Source: Macrocystis pyrifera (taxonomy: Eukaryota > Sar > Phaeophyceae > Laminariales > Laminariaceae). Taken from it: a stretch of 64,000 bases of DNA. The translations under genes were made by a program, and so were the position numbers. The stretch lies in NCBI GenBank assembly GCA_031763025.1, contig JASSKH010000026.1, forward strand, positions 9,474,408-9,538,407, given 5' to 3'. The notes beneath the pieces are model-generated. The model was not told the DNA's origin, ran no database searches, and saw only the letters and a list, made by a program, of their open reading frames with translations. Below are positions 34,501-44,807 of this stretch, in pieces; the stretch's first letter is position 1, and each line of letters starts with the position of its first letter.

Positions 34501-37286
34501 TATCAATAATTAATACCTGGTACCAGGTATGACAATCCATACATTTCGGTCGGGACAGCGTGGTATCACGCAGGTTACAATTGAGGATATTAGCGACCTC
34601 GCACTCACACGAGGCGTACTTTCAGTAACTACCTCGTACACGCTCGAGACATGGGAGACACCCAGACGACAATGAATTGTGATCGTTAGATGCCCTCCGA
34701 TGTTATCAACTATTGTTGCTACTAGTATACTACGAGTTCGAGGTACTCGTATTAGCCTTCGGTCCGATTTCATATTTTAAGACGTGTCTATTGCGTAGAT
34801 TATATGTATCAACATACCATTTCCTTTCGCTGGTCGCTAGCCTTGAGACTATAAACGGCCGGTAGGCCTTTCGTTTTCGTCAGCTGCACAGCACGTCAAC
34901 GGTTTTTACCTTGCGTCACCCCCACCCCACGTCCGAATGCCTCCCTCGTACGGGAAACCCTGTACTACACAAACAAAAACACGATAAAAAATACACCAGT
35001 TTTGTGTCCCACCGATTGATTGAACACGGTAGAAGTCAATACTCCGCTTCGCAAGCTGCGTGATACGCCAGCCTACGCGTCGATTCGGAGGGGGATATTG
35101 TTCCACTCGTTCGCCAAAAAAAAGTGTAAAGGAAAGAAACGACAAGCCTACCTGGAGGGCGCCGTAGTGCCTCTCGTTCAAACGCCAACTCCGGATGACA
35201 GGGATCCACATCAAGTCGGTCTTTTCCAGGATGGACCACAGCGTGTTGATTGCTCGCTGCGCAATTAACAAAAAAACACAACAGTATGGAACACGAACAC
35301 AACAAAAAACACGCAGAAAAACAAGTAGTACACAGGACATAAACGCAAAAAAAAACGCAAATAAGAGAACAGCAAGAAAACATAAAAGACAAGAAAAACA
35401 CACAAAAACGGGTATCCCGGGTTCCGGTAGCCAACATCACGACATGGCAGAGCACGGCACATGAGAGAGAGGGAGGGAAGCGGGGAGTAGAGAGGGATGG
35501 GCGGAGACGATGGTAACGAGTCAGCAGCGGATTGGACCCTGCGTGGCGAAAACGAATGATAACACGAAAACACACAAGAAAAAAAAAAATCAGAAGAAGT
35601 GGAAGAGACTCGAGCTTCGCCCTCCCCGACCATGGAATTTAGAAAACGAAATCCTCAACAAAAGAAAAATAGGACACCTCAGCGTGAGGTCCAGAACTTC
35701 GTCGAAGCTCATTTTCTGCGCAATAAGTGTCCATTTCGGGTGCTACGGGGGTGCATGGCCTCATTAAACATGTATGATACGACTCTGGACGGAAGCGCAA
35801 GGACCGTTCTGTCTTCATATTGACGTTGACACACACCCTCCTTATATTTCCGTCCAGAGGGGTAGGTCGGTGACCACCCTCGGTGACAGTAAAAGGGTCA
35901 CCAGGACGATATTTTGTATGCTCTATGCAGCAAAAACAGCAAAAAAAGGAGGGCTACGCTGTGGATAGGGACACGTTGTACAGTACTACTCGGACTTTCA
36001 GCTGGGAAAAAATTACAGGAGGAAAAGGGTACATACAACTTGTCTCCGACTATTCTATACGAAAACAGTACCCTTAGAGGAAAAAGGCTGCTCACGATAC
36101 GAGTTGAGCAGGAAAGAAAAAAGAGACAACGAAAAATAGATTTAACTTAACTGTGATCCCACGTAGTTTCGTTCCGAAAAACATGGGAAAAGTCCTTACA
36201 TGTGTAACACCACTCTTGGGGTCGGAATAGAAGGGTCGTTTTGCCATTAATATTTCATCCGAATCGTCTTTATATTAGGCGACAGAGTGGTATAGGTGTG
36301 CGTAGACACCGACCGACGAACCTTGAGTACCGACGTGTAGGCCACGTCGAAGGTGAGGCCGGACTCGGCGATGAGGTCACCACACTGCGCCGCCTCCTTA
36401 ACGCCCTTCTCCGACAGAGGCACGTCCTTCCACCCGGTGAAACGGTTCTCGTTGTTCCAGGTACTCTCCCCGTGCCTGGATAGATGAACAATAATATGTA
36501 AAAAAAATGAAAAAATGAAAAACTGAAAAAATAATAAGACAACAAAAAACGGCGTTGGTCTTGCCTGACGCTCCGAACGTCAACACCCAATTCTGCTGCG
36601 TTAATGACAACGAGATACGTTGCGCACGACCAAACCTAGGCATCCGACTCGCGCGCAGCAAAACAAAAAACAAAAACGAAAGCAATAACACGACAACACC
36701 ACCACACCAACACCAACAACCAACACCAGTCAAAACAGTTACTGATACCGTGACAATCACATCAACCACAGCAACCACAACACAAACGACACAAACAACA
36801 CCATCAACGAAGTAGGGATAACAAGTATGATGCCAAGGAAGAGAGGTATGTAGGAGTCTTCACGGAGAGAAAGTGCGATATTTGTTCCTTCAGAGTGATG
36901 GGATAGAGACTACTAGTACTAGTACTAGTACTACTAGTACTACTAGTACTACTACTACTACTACTACTACGACGTACTACTACTACCACTACTACTACTA
37001 CCACTACTGCGGTATTATACGTAAGGACATTCGATTCAAGTTGCACTGGAACATGAATATACATACCGTATATTGTCGGAGGGCAAAAATAAAAATTAAA
37101 AAAAGAATTAAAAAATGCATCATACGACTCGCCTGACAACCACCACCGTGTAGGTTTCGGGCGCGGCCATCATCATACCACCCGCCCTCTTTCCGGCAAC
37201 AGCGCCCGAGAACGAAAGCGCCGCATTGCCGCGGCTGACCACACGCGCGCCGCCGGCCCTCGCGACAGCCGGGGATGCCACAAACC
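28516..37286 (-). CDS. 2,3-bisphosphoglycerate-dependent phosphoglycerate mutase, probably plastid-targeted
   Basis: Seven exons join in phase: 37286-37133, 36475-36322, 35256-35152, 33712-33612, 31870-31795, 30837-30672, 28658-28516 (stop TAA). They give 298 residues. The enzyme interconverts 3- and 2-phosphoglycerate in glycolysis. Hallmarks are all present: [20 protein letters not shown] with the phospho-accepting His, [41 protein letters not shown] with the second His, LDIPTGVPLVF and ARYLGD. Before the mutase core (Met-Met-Met-Ala at codons 37-40) the first seen exon encodes [20 protein letters not shown], which is basic and Ala/Ser-rich and begins at a Phe, as after signal cleavage in stramenopile plastid proteins. 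A signal-peptide exon further upstream is therefore expected but was not found. Intron 1 has a GC donor (CAG|GCGAGT). The other donors are GT. Confidence 0.95.
29825..29854 (-). pseudogene. Partial copy of a phosphoglycerate mutase exon end
   Basis: Thirty bases in the last intron match 30669-30698 with one difference. On the minus strand this reads ATC ACC GGC TTG GAC and ATC CCC ACC GGT, the ITGLDIPTG end of the sixth exon, with its splice donor G changed from GTGAGT context to GTGTGG. It may be a duplicated exon remnant. It cannot replace the true exon because it is too short. Confidence 0.75.
29987..30095 (+). mobile_element. TATTACGGGGG MITE, copy 3
   Basis: ATTACGGGGGACCATAGTAA and its inverse (with GGATCCCCGTAAT) bound the family core. 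It lies in the last intron of phosphoglycerate mutase, ~130 bp from the partial exon copy. Confidence 0.9.
30377..30462. mobile_element. ~85 bp hairpin MITE, copy 2
   Basis: Arms CTGGGCGGAAATATAAGGAC and ACTTTCGCCCAGA then ATGGTATA are inverted around an AT-rich loop with ATATTAATTC. It lies in the last intron of phosphoglycerate mutase. Confidence 0.75.
30861..31010. repeat. AAGGC/AACGC pentanucleotide repeat
   Basis: Roughly 150 bp of AAGGC, AACGC and AAGGT pentamers. The repeat begins ~25 bp upstream of the sixth mutase exon, so on the minus strand it forms the pyrimidine-rich tract (GCCTT)n leading to the acceptor CGAAAG. It may serve as the splicing polypyrimidine tract. Confidence 0.9.
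32043..32129. mobile_element. ~85 bp hairpin MITE, copy 3
   Basis: The left arm TCTGACCCGAAATATAGGGA then CCGTTAG pairs with the right arm GATCCTTATATTTTGAATCA then GAGTGGTA. It lies in the mutase intron between exons 33612 and 31870. Confidence 0.7.
32450..33310. repeat. Tandem array of ~100 bp units
   Basis: About eight degenerate units share CAAAACTGTACC, CCGTTTTGGGGACAAACCAC, TTGGAATTAGAGTACGCTAA, TTTTCGCAGTAGAAAA and TTTTAGTCTTAACCCC. It lies inside a mutase intron. The GTTTTGGGGACAAAC.ACTTGGAATTAGAG portion is the same as in the GGACTGCAGTCC hairpin elements at 46438-46622, so the array probably grew from one of them. Confidence 0.8.
33863..34056. mobile_element. AGTGTTGG-ended element, short copy
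   Basis: Ends are AGTGTTGGGTATCGATATC and GATATTCAACACT (inverse of AGTGTTGAATATC). The interior has ATGCCTGGGAATGGAGGGC, also found subterminally at 60398 and 63970. It lies in the mutase intron between exons 35152 and 33712. Larger relatives are at 59089-60487 and from 63053. Confidence 0.65.
35775..35866. mobile_element. ~85 bp hairpin MITE, copy 4
   Basis: Arms ACTCTGGACGGAAGCGCAAG then GACCGTT and CCTTATATTTCCGTCCAGAG then GGGTAG are nearly perfect inverses. This is the clearest copy. It lies in the second mutase intron. Confidence 0.85.
36206..36296. mobile_element. ~85 bp hairpin MITE, copy 5
   Basis: Arms ACACCACTCTTGGGGTCGGA and GGCGACAGAGTGGTATAGG sit immediately beside the second mutase exon; its right end is ~26 bp from the exon boundary at 36322. 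It may affect that intron's donor context. Confidence 0.65.
36910..37012. repeat. (ACT)n / ACTAGT microsatellite
   Basis: About 100 bp of ACT/CTA triplets with ACTAGT hexamers, in the first mutase intron ~120 bp from the GC donor. Ser/Thr/Tyr runs in its open frames are artefacts. Confidence 0.9.
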
Positions 37287-37319
37287 CTACCCGAAAAAAG
37301 AGGGGGTGTGGCGCGGAAA

Positions 37320-37960
37320 ATCATCACACATACTCAGTCAGGGGTGAAGGGGAGTGGAGGAAAACGAAGGTGGAGCGTGGAAATAAATCGAATATAGAAC
37401 AAAAGCGCCTAACGTATCATGCAGCTTGCAAAGTTGAGTGCCAACCACCCTATCAGTCGAACTGACAGTCGACGTATCTGCAGTACTTTGATAAAGTCCT
37501 GAACGCATATTTAGTCGGGGGTCAGAGGGGAAGCGGAGAAACGTAAAGCGACCATAGGGCGTGGAAATCCAACATGCATATTCAGTCATGGATCGGAGGA
37601 AATGGAGGAAAGCAAAGGTTGGGCGTGGAGATCCTCTAGACGGATTTAGTCAGCGGTCGGGACAAGTGAATATAAGGCACCTATTGTAAAGTGACGGTAT
37701 GGCGTGGAAACCCACCAAACGCGTTTAGTCAGGGGTCAGGGGAAGTGGAGGAGAGCGAAGGAGGGGCGTGGAAACACATCACAGCCTTCGATCTAGTCAG
37801 GGGTCAGGGGAAGTGGCGAGACGTTCTCACTATCATCTTAGTCCTGGGATGCCACAAACCCTACCCGAATAAACGAAGGTGGGACGTGGAAACCCACTAT
37901 ACATCTGTATTCAGGGGACAGGGGACAGGGGACGTAGAGAAACGTCCTCACTGCCCCTCA
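37320..37960. repeat. ~75 bp array copying the mutase exon boundary
   Basis: Seven or eight irregular units share GTCAGGGGTCAGGGGAAGTG, GAGGAGAGCGAAGG and GGGCGTGGAAACCCA. Bases 37847-37869 repeat exactly the 23 bases at 37273-37295, which span the acceptor and first 14 coding bases of the first recognised mutase exon. So the array includes, or was built from, that intron/exon border. Confidence 0.75.
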
Positions 37961-38888
37961 CTGATGACAGTACTCACTCAGACTGATCATTGTATACCTC
38001 AAAATGTATTGCATTGCAGTTCCAAGTAGTTTGTCATCATGACGAGTTGTAAAGGGGATTATAACACACCAGGTATAGCGTAGTACAGGCACATTTCGGC
38101 ATTCCACCTGAAACGCCTTCCTTTCCTGTTGAAATCCTCTGAGAACCGATTCACAATTTTCACACAACGTTTCGGTTGTTTTTATTTGTCGGGTTTCAGT
38201 TAAACTTTCCATTTCCTCGACACTGTCTCTCGAGGTTTGCGCGTAGGTGTCGGGTGATCTCAATTTCACATCGAAGTACTTGCCCGGACTCCGGGGACGA
38301 GAAGGACGGAACGACTCTTTGCTTCCCTGCTTTTTACTCATTTGTTTGTACGCATTTCGACGGACAAAAAAAAAAATGTACATACCACACCCACGTACCA
38401 GGCACTACATAATACCGGTAAGTCATGTCAATTTACTGACACAAAAACAAAAGGGCTGAAGGCGTACTTCGTATAGTTGAGATGGATACACGATACATAG
38501 AGCGGGCGGGGGTGTGTACTCTCGTACTTGATCGGTTTCGCAACAAAAGAGAGGTGCAATATAATTCCAGAGGTACACACGAAATCATCGAAGAGTACGC
38601 GCGCCCGAGTGCGCGGCGGAAACTATTAATGGCCTCCTTTGGAATTAACTGCTGGTCTTCAACCACTTCCTGGGGGGATGAAGCACTTGGAACCACTGCA
38701 GAGAAGGGCATTTTTACCGCAGCGGCGGCGGCGAAAGGGTTGACTTACTTTTTCAAAAATTGTCCCACCCACACAAATTCGAAGCAGTTTTGTCACCTAA
38801 AACATACTAACTGCTGCACTGCTTGCTGTACATGAACTACTGTACATCTGACCCCAAGCACGAGTAATTTGCCCACAAAACGCGAGTG

Positions 38889-39470
38889 CAGTCCCGTTTT
38901 GAGGACAAGCCTACTTATTTTCGGGACCGCAGTCCCGTTTTGGAGACAAACTACTCATTTTTTGGCACCGCAGTCCCGTTTTGGGGACAAACTGCTTATT
39001 TTTGGGACCGCGGTCCCGTTTTGGGGGCAAACTGCTTATTTTTGGGACCGCAGTCCCGTTTCGGAGACAACCTCCTTATTTTTGGGACCGCAGTCCCGTT
39101 TTGGGGACAAACTACTCATTTTTTGGCACCGCAGTCCCGTTTCGGGGACAAAGTGCTTATTTTTGGGCCGCAGTCCCGTTTTGGAGACAAGTCACTCATT
39201 TTTTGGCACCGCAGTCCCGTTTCGGGGACAAACTGCTTCTTTTTGGGGACCGCAGTCCCGTTTTGGGGACAGACTAGTTATTTTTGGGACCGCAGTCCCG
39301 TTTTGGAGACAAAGTACTCATTTTTTGGCACCGCAGTCCCGTTTTGGGGATAAAGTTCTTCTTTTCGGGACCGCAGTCCCGTTTCGGGGACAAAACTCTT
39401 TATTTTTGGGACCACAGTCCCGTTTGAGGAGACAAACTACTTGTATTTTGAGTGGTTTGTCTCCAAAGCG
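38889..39470. repeat. 41-bp minisatellite, ~14 units
   Basis: GCAGTCCCGTTTTGGGGACA then AACTGCTTATTTTTGGGACC recurs every ~41 bp from 38889. The last unit runs into GTTTGTCTCCAAAGCGGGGC then AGCAGTCCTAAAATGGTTAA, the expected right end of a GGACTGCAGTCC hairpin element. The unit has no stop in any plus frame, so a 251-codon open frame crosses it; that frame is not a gene. Confidence 0.9.
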
Positions 39471-40329
39471 GGGCAGCAGTCCTAAAATGGTTAAATACCA
39501 AACAAGAAATTTGACGAGAACGAAACAAAAAGAGGCCGAGAGAGGGGGCGGGAAAGTTGGCGGGACGCGCCGGAACTACTACTACTACTTCTGTGTTAGT
39601 ACACATGCTACGTACCACTGCTAACATCAACATGGGACATATTTTGTGGGCGGTGCGAGACAGGCCGGAGGCGCGTGTCCCGAGCGGGGACTTGGCAAAG
39701 ATAACCTTCAGGAAGCGGAACAGGACGGCTAACATAGCATGAATGATAACGATACCTTCCTGGGAGTTCAGACGGGAAATTTGTCGAACAAATGAGATGA
39801 GAGACAGGTCAGAGGCACCGTGTCACGAGCGGGGAATTGGCACGGGTTAACCGGTTAGATCAAGCTTCGGGAAGCGGGACGGGACAGCAATAACACACGC
39901 ATAGCACGAACGAAACCTTTTGGACTTCAGAGGGAAAAAAATGTCAAAAGAGGAAATTGACGACTATATTGGGAGATGTGAGCATTGGACCGACCAAAAG
40001 TACCAAGTGTTGCTGCGTCGCGCGGAGCAACTGAATAAATCATACTGCTCCACGGTGGCTTTGTGGTTTACCTAGAGTACAAGACTTGGAAGACTGCTTG
40101 TTTGTACAGCCAAACCTACTCTATGCTATTTCTTCACGACACAGCACGAGGGCCTGAGCATTGGCGACAGCACGAAGCAGCCCGGGTTGGTGGGGTAGGG
40201 GGTACATGCACATATGGGATGTACCCGAAGTGCAATCTAAAGAAACTCCCCACACGCGCGCGCGGCACGATGACACTTGCACTCTGTTGCATGCTCTCCC
40301 TAAAAAAATGATAAAGATGCGTTTTTCTG

Positions 40330-40570
40330 GATGGGTGGGCGGCGTTGGTGGGTGAGTCGGCGGGTGGGTTGTTGGTTGGTACTGTATGGGTGGGTGGCTG
40401 TAATACAGTCGTACAGCAGTAGCAGTATTGTCGGGTGCCGTACAGCCGGGTGGGTGGGTGGGTGATGGGTGAGTGGGGGGTGGGTGGCTTGATGGGTGGA
40501 TGATTTGGTGGATGGGTGAGTGGGTGGTTGCGTGTGTGGGTGAGTGGGTGGTTGCGTGGGTGGGTTGGCG
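40330..40570. repeat. GGGT-based minisatellite
   Basis: About 240 bp of GGGTGGGT, GGGTGAGT and GGTGGTTGCGTG variants, interrupted by a normal stretch at 40370-40440. It could form quadruplexes on the plus strand. Confidence 0.85.
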
Positions 40571-40969
40571 GGTGTGAGTGGATGACCGTCTTACGCTTCG
40601 CAACAGCAGTAGTTCTACAGTATGTACTGTAGTCCACTGGTGCTGCGTTGTACCACTAAATCGTTGTACCAAGGGTTTCCGTGTAATTTTCCTCAAAAAA
40701 TGTAAACATATATACAAGGTTCCCCTTCGGGATGTGGGTAACGTGAAATCCCGGGGCCGTCGCAAGGCGAAAAGGGAGTCACAGGCAACACCCGTGCAGC
40801 TGTTCTTGGCGGAAACGGGAGCCACGGGTTAGCGTGTTGCTCGAAGGAAAGAGTAACAATGATTAATAGTAGTCGGAAGGAACCGAGTACTACTCTTTTT
40901 TGGTGGTGGACACTACGCTACTACATGCACGCGGTACCATCGGTTGACTACTATACCGTCACTATACAC

Positions 40970-41850
40970 CACCACCACCACTACTACGCAGATGTTGTAC
41001 GGGTAGAAGCAACATGCACTCTACAAAATACTACCTGGTACACTACTGCGACTACCAACTATACTGCTACAAAGCACTACAGTCCTACTGACCAAACCCT
41101 CATAAAATCTACAGACAATCTCAAACAGAGAGGTCGTATAACCACGCGGTACCATGGATAGGGGCATGACTGCTATAATATACTGTTACTACACACCACC
41201 AGTAATACGTAGATAGATGCAGTACAGGTAGAAGCAGCATGAATAAATACTGCACTACAATACCTACTACTACAGAACTGTTTGTTCCTATGATAGCACT
41301 AAAGCTTCCCTACAACGGCGACGCAGCATGCAAGCGGTACTATGAGTTGGGGGCATTACTATATATACTGCTACTCTTCTTGATGTACACCAATACAACT
41401 ACGCAGATGGATGTACTGCTGTAGTAAAAATGGTAGAAGCAGCAAGCACGCTACAAACTACCTGGTACTACAATACTATCACGACTACTCTTAACAATGA
41501 TGATTTCGTAAATGTACAGGCTACCTATTCTATACGGCGGTTGATGGCATCTACTGCTATTGGCCACAGCGGTACCATGAGTTGGGGGCATGACTATTAT
41601 TATTACTATACTGCTGTGTTACTCTTAATGTAAACCACAACTACTACGCAGATAGATGTACTGTAGTAAAAGCAGAAGCAGCATGCACGCTACAAACTAC
41701 CTGGTAACATAATACTACAACTACTCTGTAATATACGAATAATAGATGATTTTGTACATGTACAGGCTATCTACGAACCTGTTCTATACGGTTGAGGGCA
41801 TCTACCGTAGTAACTGCAGCACATGCTATGGGCCAGGTATAAACATAGCA
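40970..41850 (+). repeat. Satellite-like array, four ~220 bp units
   Basis: Units start near 40975, 41205, 41405 and 41645 with ACTACGCAGATAGATGTACT. They share GTAGAAGCAGCATGCACGCT, ACAAACTACCTGGTAC, and a TACGGTTGAGGGCATCTAC / GAGTTGGGGGCATGACTAT block. Copies differ by small insertions. Three of the four carry a TACCTGGTA motif at the same place. Confidence 0.8.
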
Positions 41851-43139
41851 GCAGCAAGCAGAGGTAGACGGGCCGAGGTAGCCAATTCTGTGTTAGCGTA
41901 TATGTGCTCGATGTGAGGTGTGTGGTGTATACGTCAAAGGGCTAGGTGAAACATATACGACGCTCGACAGACGTGTATTGCTGCTGCTTGCTGGAGGTTG
42001 ATAAAAAGCGGGCGATTTCAAAATTATTGAGATTTTCAACGCAGAGAAAATTCTATAGGCAGGGAAAATTCTCGTGCTCGTGCGGGATTGATTACATTGT
42101 TGACTGCTGCGAGCTCGCGGGTAGGTTTCCAAGCCCATTGCACCTAAAAAAAAGAGTACGGGACCACGATCACTCGATTGCTCGACCTGGTGAACACTGC
42201 ACACATACTATGCGAACACTGCTGTTGTACTGCTGCTGCTGTTGTAGTGCGCACCGTGGCTGCACGTTGCTTTCGAAATACGAAGGAGGTGTGAGTTCGT
42301 ACGAATCGTCGTCCTGCCCCTGCGCAGCACACCTTTCTCGAGATTATGTACGTGTATGTGTTCGTTCCTATTTCCTAGGTTGACAGGAATCACGGCCCAC
42401 ACACGCACACACACACAAACAATGCGCTATCCGTGGCCGTCACGCAAGGGAGAGCTTGATGAACGACCGTTGCTGTGCCGTGGCTGCCTCTGTAGAGAGC
42501 TCGAGGGACGGTGTGTGATCAGACATGATGTACGAGTAGCAGCAGCCAGTTTTCAGAAATAAAATTTTGAAATTGTGGGGTTTCCAATGTCCTGCTTGGC
42601 TCTAACAGGTCGGAATCATTCCCCGTAGTTATTTGCCAGAATTCGCGACTTCAGAGGCCCAGAGCACGCGCCACGGACCTGGGCCGGGGCTCGCATTAGC
42701 GCCGTGGTGTACACGCGGGCTCCCTGTGCGCCACGCAGCCTAGTGTGCGAGAGGAGACCCGCGGTCGGACGAGAAAAGTAAAGTATTCCGGAAAAAAAGT
42801 CGATTTGGTACTATATAATATATATATGTGTGTTTTGTGTTGCACGATTTTAAAACACCCCGTTTTTGAGGGCTACTCTTGAGCTGTTTGCAAAGTATAT
42901 ACCCGGTACTACGCACCAGGTATACGGTATCATGAGCAAGTAGCAAGCTGCAACAAGGTTACGTACCAAACTGTTTTTCGAAAGCATCAAGCTGCCTAGA
43001 GCACCATACACAGGGCAACAACATCCATACCCATTTGGGGCGGTGGCAGCATTCGGTGGCAACATTAGTAGTACAAGAACGATGGTGCGACTTTTCGGCC
43101 ATGGGGGGGGGGGGATAGCTTTTATAATCGTGATCGGCG

Positions 43140-43570
43140 CAAGGTGGCCTCCAAAAAGCAACACTAAATTCCATCCAACAGCGCAAAATATATATATATA
43201 TATACGAAGTATATATATTGAGACCGAAACATATTTCAAGAACGACCGAGCTCGCTGGAACACCGCACACAAGACAACACAAAGCTTCCCTCGCTTGCTG
43301 TTGCGACGCCATGAGCAGTAGGAACAAGGTGCTGCTGGGGTTAACTAGTGGCGGGCCCGACAGCTTCCGTAGTCGTGAGCGGAGTGAGGTCGTTCACTCG
43401 AAAAAGCAACCCTAATTTCCACCTTAACAGCACAAAAGTTTCAAAAGAGATCGAAACGTATCCGAGCTCGCTCGAGCATCACACACAAGACAAGATCAGC
43501 CTCACCTGGTGGCTGCGGTGACGTCATCCGTACTACTACTGTAGGAGCAAGGTGCTGTACTCTAGTTGGG
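43140..43570 (+). repeat. Tandem duplication of ~220 bp
   Basis: 43150-43345 and 43395-43570 share, in order, AAATTCCA, ACAGCGCAAAA / ACAGCACAAAAG, CGAGCTCGCT, CACACAAGACAA, and GTAGGAGCAAGGTGCTG near the end. The first copy has gained an AT microsatellite (43188-43210). Confidence 0.65.
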
Positions 43571-44019
43571 TACGCGATAGCTGTCGTTTGCGCTGTCTGC
43601 TGCTGTCGCGATCGCCGGGACCAAAAAGTGGAAAAACTATTTTGGCACGCCAATGGGGCTACTCGGGTCTACACTCCACTGCAGTTGTTTTGAAAGGAGC
43701 AAAAACACAAAACCAATGGAACCTGTCCAATAAATTCACGACTTACGAAAACGCTCCACCACAGTTTTTGACAGAGAAAAGGACGCGGTGCAACGCGGTG
43801 CAACTTTCGAAACAGAGAATTCTGGGAACCAGACCGATACACAGGGTGATTTGTTCTTACATGGAAACCCTATACCCGGTAATACTCCCCGTACTGAAAC
43901 CCGTCTTCTGATCACGGACTAGATCACGGCGATGCGCGATAGGTTCATGGGATAACAACAACAACAACAACAACAACAACATCAACAACAGCAACGAAAG
44001 CACCAATAACAACTCGTAC

Positions 44020-44271
44020 ATAGCATACCGTATCACACTGGGTGATAAGATAACACACCCCCTGGGACGACTTTCAGACCCGGTTTCCCCCAAAACATGG
44101 GGAGCACACAGAACGAAAACGGTGGCTTAGGAAATAATTCGTCGAGAAGGTTGCACAGACGCATCGCTCGACGTACTCAGTACGCCCTCCCCGCTGTCGA
44201 GACACCCTGCTTTGAAAATCGTCAGAGGGGGTGTGCTATCTTAAGTGTTACACGGAAGGTGCGATATGCAC
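44020..44271. mobile_element. CACACCC/GGGTGTG-ended inverted-repeat element, copy 2
   Basis: The left arm GCATACCGTATCACACTGGG then AAGATAACACACCCCC is matched in inverse by GGGGGTGTGCTATCTTAAGT then GTTACACGG and GATATGC. The interior has ACGAAAACGGTGGCTTAGGA, GACGCATCGCTCGACGT and CCCCGCTGTCGAGACACCCT. It is highly similar inside to 56278-56510, which it helps to define. Confidence 0.75.
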
Positions 44272-44700
44272 TGTTGTATAAAGTATATTTCATACCTTGT
44301 ACCTGATATAGTGTGTCCCGGGTTGAATGTTGAATTAGGTTGGTGAGCATATTTTTCTCGAAGAACAGACGACAGAACGGACCGATGAAAAATCAGCCAT
44401 GGTTGGCTATTCATGGTGTAGCATCAGCACCAGCTCTAGAAGATAGAACAATGTTGCCGGGTTTCGACGATGAGCTCAACGCCTGCCAATCGATTGGTTG
44501 AACGCGATATTTTGTTGCGTTCTTTTTCGCCCAAAAAAGACAAGAGTTAACAAGCAGATATACAATACCTGGTATACCGGTACACTATCGATTTCCAGCG
44601 AGGCGGTACTCCCGTAGAAAACCTACGATCCCTGAGAAATCTTGTTTTGCAGACTCGATTCTGTGAGACAACTTCATAGATCAAACACTACTATACTGGT

Positions 44701-44807
44701 ATTACGGGAGACCGTAGTTAATAGGACCAAATATTGTTAGTAAAAATAGGTAAATATATAGGTTTTTATGTATAACATAGGTCCTATTAACTATGGACCC
44801 CCGTAAT
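44701..44807 (+). mobile_element. TATTACGGGGG MITE, copy 4
   Basis: ATTACGGGAGACCGTAGTTA and its inverse flank the family core. It is intergenic. Confidence 0.9.

Noticed and set aside
38889-39470. CRISPR-like regular spacing
   Set aside because: The whole 41 bp unit repeats with no unique spacers, in a eukaryotic genome with no cas genes.
38869-39624. A 251-codon open frame with repeated Phe/Trp/Gly motifs
   Set aside because: It lies in a 41 bp minisatellite whose unit lacks stops in all three plus frames; 41 is not a multiple of three, and the peptide is only the array read out of step.
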